Source: Viscum album
Lineage: Eukaryota; Streptophyta; Magnoliopsida; Santalales; Viscaceae
Length of the DNA stretch: 64,000 nt
Direction of reading: 5' to 3'
Assembly: GCA_963277665.1 (NCBI GenBank)
Contig: OY728143.1
Location: 236,583,591 to 236,647,590 of the forward strand
Made by a program: the position numbers and the translations under genes. This document shows, in pieces, positions 39,951 to 50,672 of the stretch (position 1 is the stretch's first letter; each line of letters opens with the position of its first letter). The notes beneath the pieces are model-generated. The model was not told where the DNA came from, searched no databases, and worked only from the letters and a program-made list of their open reading frames with translations.

Positions 39951-40800
39951 AAATAATTGAATGAAGAGTTAGATCAGATTAATAAAAATTTGACATGGGA
40001 TCTTGTTAAAACACATGAAGATCATAATGTGGATGGTACAATGTGGATTTTAAGGATAAAATTTGATGAACATGGAAAAGGTATAAAGAAATAAGGCATT
40101 CTTGGTCTGTAAAGGATATCCAAAAATCGAAGGTGTTGATGTTGAGGAGATGTTTTTTCCCATAGTGAGATTATATAAAATCTGGATATTTATTTCCATT
40201 GAAATCCAATGAGGTTATAAAGTGTATAAAATGAGTTTAATGGAAACATTCATAAATGGATTATAGGAAGAATAAGTCTACATTGAACAACACATAGGGT
40301 TCTAACATGGAAATGATTAACTGGAGGTTTTCAAATTAAATAAATCTCTTTATGGCCTATAACAAGAACCATGGGCATGGTACATTTGGTTGGACTCTTA
40401 TCTGAGAAAACATGATTTTAAAATAAGATGAGTAGATCAAAATCTCTATGTGAAGAACTCTCAGTTGGATCAATTCATGGTATTGTAATAGGTATATGAT
40501 ATTATTTTAGTTTCAAGATGACATGGATCAGTTAATGAATTTTCCAATCACATGAAATCAAAATATTAAATTTCTGTTATTGGTGAACTCACATACTTTT
40601 TAGGGTTGCAGGTACTTCAGAAGAAGGATTTCACTTTCATTTCTAAAGAAAACAATGCGAGAGATCTACTGAGAAAATTCAATATGCACGATTTCAAACT
40701 AATATAGACTCTGATTGTAGTTGGATAAATGATCATAAAGCATAAGGAACAGTGTTCTGTGGTTCCCACCATATATAGAAGAATCATTAGAATCCTAGTG
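39931..40800 (+). pseudogene. Copia reverse transcriptase remnant
   Basis: Landmarks in order are LNEELDQINKNLTWDLV (39950 onward), a KLNKSLYGL segment at about 40335, a VYDIILVS segment at about 40493-40520 where family members have YVDDIIxxS, and GELTYFLGLQV at about 40581-40615. The second catalytic aspartate is replaced by isoleucine, and stops and frameshifts occur throughout. The protein would copy element RNA into DNA if intact; it cannot here. Confidence 0.8.
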
Positions 40801-40974
40801 TAAATGACAACGAAAAGACCGAATATTGTCTTTGCATCTTCACTTGCAATCCGCTTTTAGAGTAATCTGATGGAAGAATATATGGAAGCAGTGAAATGAA
40901 TTATGAGATAAATTATAAGTACATATAATTATTGGCTATACATTTCTGCCTTGAGTGATAATGAATTATCATCA

Positions 40975-41442
40975 TTATTTGATGCTCACAGAGATGGAGA
41001 TGTAGTGGACAGAATGTATACCAGTGGTGGAGTATTAAATTTTGGGAAGATATGTGTGGGCAGGTTATGAAAGAAATAGGAAATTACATCACTTAGTACT
41101 GATAAAGCTGAATATATATATGTATCCATGGCATGCACTAAGTTACATTGGATGAAGAATCAACTGATTCACATAAGTGATGATGTGAAACAACCAATGG
41201 TGATTTACTATGACACCAAAAGTGCAATTGATCTTACGAATATTCATATTCAACATTCACGTTCAAAATATATTGATATCGGATCTCACTTCATCAAGAA
41301 ATAAGATGAACAAGGTGTGAACAAAATAGACCATCTAGGAACTGATAAGAAAGTGGTTGATATTATAACCTAGCCACTCTCTGTGGCTATGTTTGAGAAA
41401 CATCGGTTGAAGCTATGTTTTCAGCCACCTATTAGGGCATAA
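40975..41442 (+). pseudogene. Copia RNase H remnant
   Basis: Readable for most of its length: FDAHRDGDVVDRMYTSGGVL, then an STDKAEYIYVSMACTKLHWM segment, then VIYYDTKSAIDL, then HSRSKYIDIGSHFI, ending at KHRLKLCF. These are the standard copia RNase H blocks (SDADWAGDxDDRKSTSG, LSTxEAEYxA, CDNxSAIxL, HxRTKHIDIRYHFIR). At least four stops interrupt it. Position, directly before the 3' LTR spacer, is normal for copia. Confidence 0.85.
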
Positions 41443-41850
41443 AGAGGTTACGAGATTCCCCTCTCCTTAGTTTTTATAACTATTTTAAATCTGTTTATGG
41501 AAATGATGCGGGTTTTTGGGATAGATACGATATAGGGGGGAATGTTTTTTACTATACTAATCAAGATTCAGTTCAATGGGATTATTGAAAATGGGGGAGA
41601 ATGGATAAAATCAATGGAGAGTTTTCTATTTCTTTCTAGTTATGTGAAATATAGAGATTAGAAGAAGCCCATAATGAATCAACGATGGATAAAATAAATG
41701 GCTGAGAACCAAATTCATGTTCTCTCTTGTTTTCTTGACAGAGCACTACTGAGGTATACCTAGATTAATAACTATGTTGTTTCTTGATGGTTCATGATTT
41801 GAACGTGGCTGACATATTAGTGAATTTATCTAGAGATTTCCATCAAACCC

Positions 41851-41863
41851 AAAAGGGGGTGAT
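41851..41863 (+). other. Polypurine tract of the copia element
   Basis: AAAAGGGGGTGAT immediately precedes the 3' LTR start. It would prime plus-strand DNA synthesis. Confidence 0.75.
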
Positions 41864-43713
41864 TTTTGGAACCAAGGCCATTCATTGATAATATTGGAGT
41901 TTGGTTTGTGTTTGTATTCAATATGCACATGGATGACATGGGAGTTTTCAATGAATGGTGTCAAACGTTTGAGTCTAATAGAAGTATTGAAGGTCACTGG
42001 TTCTCAAGATATTTGTCACATCACAATATTGATGTAAGTCACAAAAAATCATACCAAAATATCCACCTCATAAAAAGGGTCTCAAAGCCAAAAAAATCTC
42101 ATCAATCACATGTATTTTTTTCATGATACAAGCGTTTTAGTAAACAAGGGACCTATTATGCAAAACAATACACGGTGAAGGCGCGTGGTACGTGATGATG
42201 GCATGCAGTTTCCGAAATGATATCGAAAAGGTTCACACAAATAGAATGCAGTGAAGGGGTGCGGTACACAGAATAATATGTAGAACTGAAAAACGTTCGC
42301 AATGATGGTACGTGGTGAAGGCATGTAGTACATGAAATGCTGCCGAAAATGGTTCGCAGTGACGGTACACGGTGAAGAGATGTAGTACGCAGACCAAAAG
42401 ACATAAAGTATGAATAAGGTTTGCTATAGGTGATACAGGTTCATAATTTATAGTTTTTAGTATGTGGTGGAGGCTAAGAGTACACATATGGAGATCAGTT
42501 TCCAGTGATTATCATCCATTGATGTTTTTTTTCGAAAATCAGATTACTGAAATTTGAGGAGTTACGTTCCTATTTATGTAGGGGAAATCCCCTTTTTTAT
42601 ATGACTATATTGGAGATTAATATTTCGATATGAAATTCGGTGAAGTATAATGTTTTAAGTGGAGTATAAGACTGTACGTAGAGAGAATCATCCGGGTAAG
42701 GAAAATAGTTTGCGGAAGAGAGCATGGTTTGCACAGGAAGCTCATGTTGTATGCGGCCGAGGAAGGAATTACGTAGAGAAGAATAGTACATGAAGGTGTA
42801 GAGAAGTACACGGTGGAGCAAGGAAGTATGTGGAGTACGACAGTATGCATAGGAGTGGAACAGTATGGGAAGTAGTGTACTTTTTGAATTAGGGAAGTAA
42901 ACGGAGGAGTTAACGGTACTCGGAAACAACAATGTTTCACGAAAACAGCAGTGGTACGCAAAAACAATAGAAATATGCAGAAAAAGATACAAAATAAATT
43001 AAAGTAGCTACATGATATGAAGAAATAGTAGCATCACATAGAAATAGCAACAATATACAGAAAGAACTACAAGTTAGGTAGAAAAAGCAGCAGTATGTTG
43101 AAACAGACGCAGTACGTGAAAACAGAAAGCAGCACGCAGAACACCCAAGGAAGCCTAAAAATTGACCAAATAAGTTTTTGAAATTAATGTACATAACATA
43201 TTAGTGTACGCAAAAATAAATTTTATATGTGGGAGATGACAAGGCTTTAATAGAGCATTCATTTACAGTAGTGGATTCTTGATTAAATGTTAAACAATTG
43301 AATGGAACTTCAAGTTGAAAAAACTGATTGAAGATTCATCCATTGTAGGGATGAAGAGAGAGATACTGGAAGTGATCTCAGTGACATTATGTTCTATCCT
43401 AGAACCATGTAATGGTATTTCTCCTTGCACAGAGTGATTTTTCTAAATTCTTCAAATCCATAACATGTGATTATTAGTGGTTTTTGGTATGACCGACACA
43501 TTGTTGTTGTATTTTGCATAAATGTAGCCATTAGTGGTGAACCAATTAAAACTGTTGTGTCATTGCTTTGGATGTGATTGTTTAATTTATACACATCCTA
43601 TTCAGATAGGTTTAACATGTTCCTACCAATGTGGGAACTAGATACATCATTTTAAAGGATAATTTTGACACCCAGATTCACCCCTCCCTCTGAGAGTGTT
43701 CCGGGGTCCTTCA
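41864..43713 (+). repeat. Copia 3' LTR
   Basis: It starts TTTTGGAACC (the first two bases TG have become TT) and ends GTCCTTCA. The degenerate GGTGAAGG-type unit occurs at 42171, 42249, 42311 and 42368, spaced about 57-78 bases apart, and the AACAGYAGTACG-like series spans about 42915-43140. Minus-strand frames in 42121-43194 are by-products of these purine-rich repeats, not genes. Confidence 0.85.
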
Positions 43714-43718
43714 TCTTG

Positions 43719-44669
43719 CTAATTGTATATTTTATCATAGATGGTTATAGAAATTAAATATTTTTACTAATTATTTTTGTGAACATGACATGACCGTTGG
43801 ATGAATATACATCCATTTTGAGAGTAATTACAAAGGATTCAAATAGAAAATATATTCCAATTATCTGGGAGATGAGGTCGTACATACATTTTCCTCAGAT
43901 CCCACTCTCCCTTTAAAACTCAGTATCTCACATTAAAAATGATAAATATTAAATTAATGGTAAAATTAAATTTTCTCATGGTAAAATTGAAATAAATATG
44001 CCATGTTGAAAACATCAAAATTATCTAGATCATGATTAAGAATTTTCTCGACTAAAATTGAATATAATATTGATATATAAAATTAAATAAAATGAATCCC
44101 CATCCTGTTCCTCTTGACTAAATATTTAAATAAATATGAAACATGGGACCTGAGCATTTTTATGTTTCAAAACATCCAATAGTTGTGATTAATACAATAC
44201 TGTGAGGTAGTAGTTTTAATATAATTATTTTATAATGACTATGCATTAAAAATATTACCACTCATTATTGATGTACTTTCTTCAAATTTCACAGATATCT
44301 CTTAAAATATATGAAACTACATCACATTGGTGGACTATGGTTGTATAATTGTATAATTAGAATATTTTGAAAGTTATAATGATTCCCTTGATCATAAAGA
44401 TCAATTACCATATTATGGAGTGAAAATTTCATTGCAAAATATTTATAGATGACCTCAATGACCATAAGAACTATTGGTCGTCATAGAGGAATGGAATCAT
44501 AATTAGTTCTTCCCTATCATTCCACACTAGTATAAATTCAATAGTGTAACACTATCGACTGATGAATTAGTCGAAATATACCCATTAATTATGAATAGAT
44601 CCACCACCTCAATTTTATCATTACACTCGCAATTCATCCAATTTATGACATCAAATGTTCCACTAGGTG
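43719..44669. other. AT-rich spacer between copia and gag-only elements
   Basis: I see nothing supported here: no open frame of note and no repeat shared with other parts of the window. Confidence 0.5.
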
Positions 44670-44674
44670 GAAGG
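44670..44674 (+). repeat. Target-site duplication, left copy (GAAGG)
   Basis: Identical to 53994-53998. The 5-base length is typical of Ty3 integration. Confidence 0.92.
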
Positions 44675-46508
44675 TGTAACAGCCCGAGATTTTATGAAAA
44701 ATATTCTTTTTTATTTCACTAATGTCTTGTGTTGTACGCTACACCAAAAGGAGCTTGCACAAAACGCATCCTTGACTTGCCTTGCATTACACGCAATCGC
44801 AACCTTCCTCGATAGCGTGTGTGGTACGTAATACTGAGTTTCACGAAACAATGATATGCTATTAAAATATTATTAAAACTAGCCGTTATGAATAGTAATA
44901 ACCACTTTTTAAATTTTAGAAATTTTAACTCTCAAAATGGACTTCATTTTTGGATTCGGAGTATCGAATTTATCCTAAGGTGAAATTTTGATACTTTTCG
45001 GATAACTTTCATATTTTGATGAATAGTGGAAATTACTAAATTTTAATTAAAAACAACTTTTTCAATCGAAATAATTAATAGTTATAAATTATTAATTTGA
45101 GTGGTTTTAAAGTATATTTAGAATATATTTTTACAATTTAACACAATGTTGGTCATTGGATGTAATTTCACATTTAAACTAGACATAAACAAGTGTCAAT
45201 CTTTTGATAGATATTGTTTCTTAAAAACACGCTATTTGTTTTAATAGCAGGATTTAATTATAAAATTAATTAATGCAACTTTTATGTTATGAATTTGGTA
45301 AAATAGACTTCATTTTTGAATTCGGAATATGAAATATAGCTTGGGATGAAATTTTGGCATTGTTCTGAAAAACATCAATTTTTGATGAATAGTGAAACTA
45401 CTAAGTGGTAGTTAAAAAAACTGAATTTTTCATAAAACTTAATTTTACCGCTTCTGTGAATGGAATTTCAAAAATCTGAGAGACACGGTTGATGTCAGTA
45501 AGTAAAATGTGGTTCAATGAGATGAAAATAATTTTTGGTGAATAGTAACTTTTTTTTACCGCGGTTAATAGTAAATAGGGTAACTAAGGGTAAATATGAT
45601 ATTAATATTACCCTAACACATGTCCTAATTCTATTGGACAAGTGTAATTCGACCAAAAACAAACTTAGGAATAAAATATGACCATTTAGGCCCACTTGGA
45701 TTAGATTAGGACATTTATTATTAATTTATCTAAAGAAGGGTTAAAATAGTTAAAATCAAAGTTTAATAAGTAAATCATTTTTAATATGGGGTTATACATA
45801 AGATAAATTCGATTGTAAATATTCATTAGAAAGCTAATAATATTTCCTACATGATGGTATTTTATTTGTAATTTTTAGACCTCAAATAATTTAATTTATT
45901 TATGACACAAAGATGATGCAATAATTATCTTATTAATGAAATATTGACAAAATTGATAATATAAATACCAAAATAAATGTAATTTAAGACTTTTTATGAA
46001 TTACACTAATTTTCTAGGTTACTATGATATATTACTGTTGATTTAATCAACTTGTTTCGAACATATAATTCTGTTATGACTTTCACAAAAATCGTATATC
46101 AAATAGTGTCAAAATTGACACAAAATAGTTTTTAAATCAAATATTATATTATTAATTGTTATTTTATTCCTAAAAATCTAAGGTTCGGCCAAATGACTTA
46201 GATAAGGATATATATATTAATAATAAACAATTTGGGGTTCTTTTGGCATGTTATAGTAAGTGTATTAACCATATAGTGAAAGAAAACAAAAAGACACGGT
46301 AAAAGTTAAATTAATTAACTTAGAGTTAAATCTAATTGATAAGGTTAAAATAATACCCTAAACTTGTCTAAATCCTATTGGTTGATAGGATTTCGACCCA
46401 TCCCCACTTTAGCTTCGAAATAAGACCCTTTGGAACCATTATAAACCGATTTTGACTTTAATATAAAATAATATTTTGAGATATTCCTAAGGTGCCCCTC
46501 TCCTCCCT

Positions 46509-46516
46509 TATAAAAG
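46509..46516 (+). promoter_or_regulatory. LTR TATA box
   Basis: TATAAAAG is followed by a C-rich stretch and then a CACACCAAATT segment about 30 bases on, a plausible start region. The copy in the 3' LTR is at 52507-52514. Confidence 0.7.
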
Positions 46517-46721
46517 GGCACCTCCTCCCCCTCCTCCTCACACCAAATTGAGCACTCAAGCTCGGCCAACCCCTGCCATTTTCTCCTCTCCACTTCCCTA
46601 GAATAATCCTAGAGGTCCTGGTCTTCTCCAAAGACCAATCTTAGTTCTTTAAGTGGAGGATTCAAAGAGGCGTTCCAAAGAAGAGGAGCTTCGGACACGA
46701 ACAAAGCAAATCAGACCTAAG

Positions 46722-47792
46722 GTAAGGGAAATATCACAATCTCATTTTTATCCGAGATTGTTTATTCGTAAGTATTTACAGGGGTGTATTTTATCATCCA
46801 CATCCATGTTTCATCAATATGTAATATTATTTCCATCCACCTACAATTGTTTAAATCCATTTTTACCCTTTGGTGAGTTTTTAGTAATATGTATGAAAGG
46901 AATCTTTTTTCGTACGAGGTACTTTTTGACTTTTCCGACAAAAGTACGAAGAATGTTTTTTTTAACTTATACGGCACGAACGGATTTCTACTGTTTTATA
47001 AAGCCTTATTTTCATGAAGCTTCCTCTAAAAGATTTCATGACTATTTTCAATAAAATCTATTTCTTTTAAAATTGCATGATGTTTTGTGAAAAGAAATTG
47101 ATTTTGAAGAAGAAAGGATATTTTCCTCAAGAATTCAATTCAAGTATTTTATCAAAATTATTTTCCATCTAAGGTAATAAAAGGGTTCTGTTTTTATCCC
47201 TATTATTACATGGATTTGATTACGTTTTGATGGAAATATTTTTATGAATTCCTTTATCTTATATGAATTGTTTTATGATATCATGTTGTTTAAGAATCCC
47301 ATTTTTATTACATGGGTTATGCAATGATGTATGATTTATGATTATGTGGCACACATAAGAAAGGATTCATTATAATATGGGTGGGACCTATATCTCCCTC
47401 CAATGCATTGGGTAAAGATTTTATATCTCATGAGATAGACATGGCTGGAACGGAAGGTTATTTCGGTTCAGTGATACAGGACTGAAACGAGGAGTGAACT
47501 CGGTTCAGAAAGGGACGTTGTCCACTAAGATAGTCTTGGCAATGAGTCATGACTAATAAGAAATGATTTTCCATGATTATGTGTGCATTCCACAAAGTTT
47601 CAAGTTTTATGTTATGATTATGGGGATCTCATTTTCACTTCTATGATTTATCCCATGTTATGATATTATGAGCTCTTTTGCAGGTTAAGATTTCCAAAAG
47701 ATATGTTCTTATGTATATGATGTGATTGATATTTCTTTTGTTTACCCTTACTGAGCATTTGAGCTCACCCTTTTATGTTTTCTTTTCCCCAG
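46722..47792 (+). other. Possible leader intron within the LTR
   Basis: The donor-like AAG/GTAAGG is at 46719-46727. An acceptor-like TTTTCTTTTCCCCAG ends at 47792, and an alternative TCTTTTGCAG ends at 47693. The pyrimidine tract before the first is good. Splicing would remove many upstream ATGs before gag. The same donor text stands at the very start of the window in the related LTR. This is inference from splice-site resemblance only. Confidence 0.35.
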
Positions 47793-47997
47793 GATATAAA
47801 GAATGGTTTTTAGTTAAAAAAAAGGGAAGATCTTTATGGGAGATATTGAAGATCTTTCACCACGATTAGAAGATTACGTTCCGAGTTTCAAAGACACTAA
47901 ACTATTACGATCCTTGTGTGTGTGTTTTTGTTATGTACTAAGTATTCCGCAAAAGTAATGTAATGTCCATGTACGATAAGCTTCGGGTCTCTACAGT

Positions 47998-48008
47998 TGG
48001 TATCAGAG
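47998..48008 (+). other. Primer-binding site of the gag-only element
   Basis: TGGTATCAGAG begins two bases after the LTR and is complementary to the 3' end of initiator-Met tRNA, the usual primer of plant LTR elements. The match stops after 11 bases. Confidence 0.9.
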
Positions 48009-48255
48009 GAAAGGTTTAGTCAACCTTTGGAAACTAGGATGCGAAAACGTTAGTGAGATCCCTAGAGATATTTCTAAGGTATGTATAGGGATGTCCCTAG
48101 GGATAAGTATACGTATAGGTTATAGTAATAGAATTACGCTAACGATCATAGAATTAAACCTAAGATGTTGGATATTGAAGGTACTCCCCCTTTATTATGT
48201 TGTTTTCCCTAGCATGATTTTTGCCTCTCACACTATTCTTTTTGGGTTTTAGACG

Positions 48256-49371
48256 ATGGCTGGAACCCGAAGGAACCGTGTTGATCAATGCAATGGACAA
48301 TGCAATGATTGCACTCCTGAACAAAAAAATGTTATGGGAGATGGAGTGAAAAATCTTATTGCTATACTTACACAAGCTATGAATCATTCTGGACTTCCAA
48401 ATGAGCAGAGAAGGGAACAATATTCTATTGAGTCCTTTATGAGGCAACATCCACCTTCTTTCAGTGGGTCTTCTGATCCACTTGTGGCTGAACAATGGAT
48501 CAGTACTACTGAAAAGATATTTTCAGTTCTTCAATGTTCTGAACATGATAAAGTCATCTTAGCAGTATATCGTTTGGAAGGTGAAGCTGATCAATGGTGG
48601 AATCTTATCAAGAATACGAGGCCAAGAGATGAAATTGAGTCCATGGAATGGGACGAGTTCAAGAACTTGTTTTTCAGTAAGTACTTCCATAGTATTCTTC
48701 GAACAAAGATGGAGAAAGAGTTTCTTGAACTGAAGCAAAGGGACGATGAATCTGTTGGTACCTATGAAGCAAATTTTACAAGACTTGCAAGGTATGCTTC
48801 TGGAATTATCATCCAACCTGAAAGTAAAGTTGATCGATTTTTCAGTGGCTTAAAACCAAGTCTTCGAAGGGCATTAGCTATAAGAGACTTCAGTAGCTAT
48901 GAAGAAATTGTGCGTTGTGCTATCAAGGTAGAAATGGAAGTTGGTGTTACATATCCATCTCATGGGTTTGACAAGAAACGAAAGATGGAGTTCAAGGAGA
49001 AATCTCAGAATAATGGTGAAAGGAAGATGAATGTTTCCTTATGCACAAAGTGTGGAAAGAAGCATGGTGGAGATTGTCTTAAAGGGACTAGAAAATGTCT
49101 TAAGTGTGGAAAAGAAGGTCATCGAGCAGCTGAGTGTCGAAGTAATGGAAAAAGGGTTTCTAATGATGTGAATAAAGCAAACACTGCAGAGAACGCACCG
49201 CCAACACTTCAATGCTTCAAGTGCAAGGAAATGGGGCATTATGCTAATAATTGCCCTAATCCAAGGGTTAGTGATGATCAACATGAGCAACCACTGAAGG
49301 AAAAGGACAAAGGGAAATCACATGCGATCACCATTGGCAATGGTGAATATGAAAACAATGTGGTGGAATGA
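48256..49371 (+). CDS. gag: Ty3/gypsy Gag polyprotein, intact, 371 aa
   Basis: Structural protein that forms the virus-like particle and packages element RNA. Residues about 77-205 form the retrotransposon gag core, with the AVYRLEGEADQWW segment (103-115), WDEFKNLFFSKYF (132-144) and SVGTYEANFTRLARYAS (166-182). A basic linker follows (239-257). Three zinc knuckles then follow: a short C-X2-C-X3-H-X3-C (263-274), C-X2-C-X4-H-X4-C (281-294) and C-X2-C-X4-H-X4-C (320-333). One short plus regular knuckles is usual in plant Tekay-like gag. The ATG at 48256 opens MAGTRRNR, a normal gag start about 250 bases after the primer site. The frame ends with its own stop after VVE, where autonomous relatives continue into protease and pol. 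It shows no decay, in strong contrast with all other frames in the window. Confidence 0.93.
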   Translation: MAGTRRNRVDQCNGQCNDCTPEQKNVMGDGVKNLIAILTQAMNHSGLPNEQRREQYSIESFMRQHPPSFSGSSDPLVAEQWISTTEKIFSVLQCSEHDKVILAVYRLEGEADQWWNLIKNTRPRDEIESMEWDEFKNLFFSKYFHSILRTKMEKEFLELKQRDDESVGTYEANFTRLARYASGIIIQPESKVDRFFSGLKPSLRRALAIRDFSSYEEIVRCAIKVEMEVGVTYPSHGFDKKRKMEFKEKSQNNGERKMNVSLCTKCGKKHGGDCLKGTRKCLKCGKEGHRAAECRSNGKRVSNDVNKANTAENAPPTLQCFKCKEMGHYANNCPNPRVSDDQHEQPLKEKDKGKSHAITIGNGEYENNVVE

Positions 49372-50599
49372 TTAAGTGTTTATGTAATGGGATTCCAAAA
49401 TAATGTTGTATCATTGAGTATTGCAATATTTATTGATGTGGTATTCAAAGTGATTAAGATATTTTTTTGGAAATAAGATGATATACGCATAATGAAGATG
49501 AGAAAATGAAATGTTTAATAGTATTCATGAGCTCATGATTGATATATGGACTAAGTGATATCATGGTTTGAGTATATAGAATTTTGAGGATTTTGGTAAC
49601 TTTTAACTGCACTCATGTTTTCACTAAGGTATTCAAGAGATTACACGATTAAGGACTTTGAATGTTTGGAATGTGACCAACAAGACATATCTTATGATAT
49701 GTGGGGATCAACGACAGTATTAAATCTCTGGTAATCGTTGTCACTATATTATGAGAGTGGACTGCAGTATTATAAGCATAAAGATTAGACTAGATTATGT
49801 TGGACATAAGTTAGTATTGTTTAAGGATAGAAGATTTTCGATATTATTGATGGGATGTTATAGTAACGTAGTTTTAGAAAAAGGGACAACCTGCAGGACG
49901 GGCGACAACCCATCGCTTCGGACAAGGCTGTAGGAATCGAACCCACAACCGAAGTGCGACTGGCCTTTATCGCGTACCACTAGCCTACAGGAAGTCCCTG
50001 TTTAGTAGAAACTAGTTTTATTATATTAAGCAGTATGATATATGAAGTATAAGTCCATTTTAGGAACCATTTGTGATTAATCTCACTATAGATCAACTTA
50101 TGTATATAATTTTTTTTTGCTAACCTTTTGTTTGAGACAGATGGAATGACCCGTCATTCTATCACATGATCTGCTAACACTTCACGAATAACAAATTCTA
50201 CTTCATTTATTTAAGAGATGAAGTGGAAATTGTTAAAGGCATGAACAACAGTGAGATTGTACCAAAATAAAGTAATTATTTATTCTAATTTAAATTCGTT
50301 AACTTTAGGGAAACGACCTTGCAAACCAAAAATGTTGTCCTAGTGATCTTATATCTGATGAATCAGATGGTACCTTAGATCGTCACAAATTTATGGCTCT
50401 GTGATTGCTGGCTTTTCCATAGCCATGTTCTCTACCACTATCCATCAGAACATGATGGTTAGATTTCTCTTCCATATCCATATTTTCACCTATGTGGAAA
50501 CCCAGTGATTAGTTTATTTGGGTAACCGTTATGTTTCATACTTTTGTTTTTAAAGATTGGTTTTGGTATTCTTTTTTACGATGTGGGTTTCTATTAAAG
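49372..50599 (+). other. Non-coding 3' internal region replacing pol
   Basis: Apart from the SINE at 49878-50000 nothing is recognisable. No protease D-S/T-G, no RT Y-X-D-D and no integrase HPQTDGQ could be read in any plus frame. The composition is AT-rich, like the LTRs. It may be foreign filler or strongly altered pol. Confidence 0.6.
49878..50000 (-). mobile_element. tRNA-derived SINE with short poly-T tail
   Basis: On the minus strand the block begins near 50000. It has an A-box-like TAGGCTAGTGGTA (49987-49975), then a perfect RNA polymerase III B box GGTTCGATTCC (49943-49933). It ends GGTTGTCCC followed by TTTTT (49882-49878). The A-to-B spacing is right for a tRNA-type promoter, and GTGGG/CCTAC around the B box can form the T-arm stem. 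The ending resembles plant Au-type SINEs, which finish in a short T run. TTTAG flanks both sides (49873-49877 and 50001-50005), a possible short target duplication. The block is strikingly richer in CG than its surroundings. It is not a functional tRNA: no acceptor stem fits. Confidence 0.7.
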
Positions 50600-50659
50600 A
50601 AACTTTCGAATAGTAAACCATTTATAACCCCGACGAATTTCGAGGGTGAAATTCATTTT
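50600..50659 (+). pseudogene. Relic of the 3' end of the Ty3 polyprotein
   Basis: The text ACGAATTTCGAGGGTGAAAT (50631 onward) just before the polypurine tract matches the last codons typical of plant Ty3 polyproteins, which encode NFxGxxxF and then run into the G tract. It suggests that the element arose from an autonomous one by losing most of pol while keeping its end. Confidence 0.5.
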
Positions 50660-50672
50660 AAGGGGGGTAGAA
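50660..50672 (+). other. Polypurine tract of the gag-only element
   Basis: AAGGGGGGTAGAA directly abuts the 3' LTR. It primes plus-strand synthesis. Confidence 0.9.

Larger units (their letters stand above)
35593..43713 (+). mobile_element. Old full-length Ty1/copia retrotransposon with decayed coding region
   Basis: The element has two LTRs of about 1.8 kb (35593-37422 and 41864-43713), a primer-binding site, a polypurine tract and flanking 5-base duplications TCTAG (35588-35592) and TCTTG (43714-43718) that differ at one base. Between the LTRs the plus strand shows gag, a coiled coil, protease, reverse transcriptase and RNase H in copia order, with stops and frameshifts throughout. The integrase, which in copia sits between protease and reverse transcriptase, is missing. 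Large LTRs plus a coiled-coil gag tail recall the SIRE/Maximus group, but no envelope-like frame follows RNase H. Confidence 0.85.
44675..47995 (+). repeat. 5' LTR of the gag-only element
   Basis: It starts TGTAACAGCCC and ends CTCTACA. A TATA box lies at 46509-46516, so U3 is about 1.85 kb. A strong splice-donor-like AAGGTAAGG at about 46719 and acceptor-like tracts ending at 47693 and 47792 suggest an intron in the leader. The frames in it (for example 46653-47054) are repeated in the other LTR simply because the LTRs are copies; they have no domain and are not supported as genes. Confidence 0.9.

Noticed and set aside
42121..43194. Six overlapping minus-strand frames of 70-131 codons
   Set aside because: They lie in the copia 3' LTR, overlap in several frames and translate purine-rich repeat DNA into C/F/L/S-rich text. 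There is no counterpart frame in the 5' LTR.
46653..47054. A 133-codon plus-strand frame present in both LTRs of the gag-only element (second copy at 52651-53052)
   Set aside because: It is duplicated only because LTRs are copies. It has no domain and crosses the probable splice donor at 46722.
48160..48495. A 111-codon minus-strand frame opposite the start of gag
   Set aside because: It is a shadow of the gag reading frame on the other strand.
49933..49987. A functional tRNA gene on the minus strand
   Set aside because: A and B boxes and a T-arm are present, but no acceptor stem pairs and the 3' end carries a SINE-like tail. Interpreted as a SINE.
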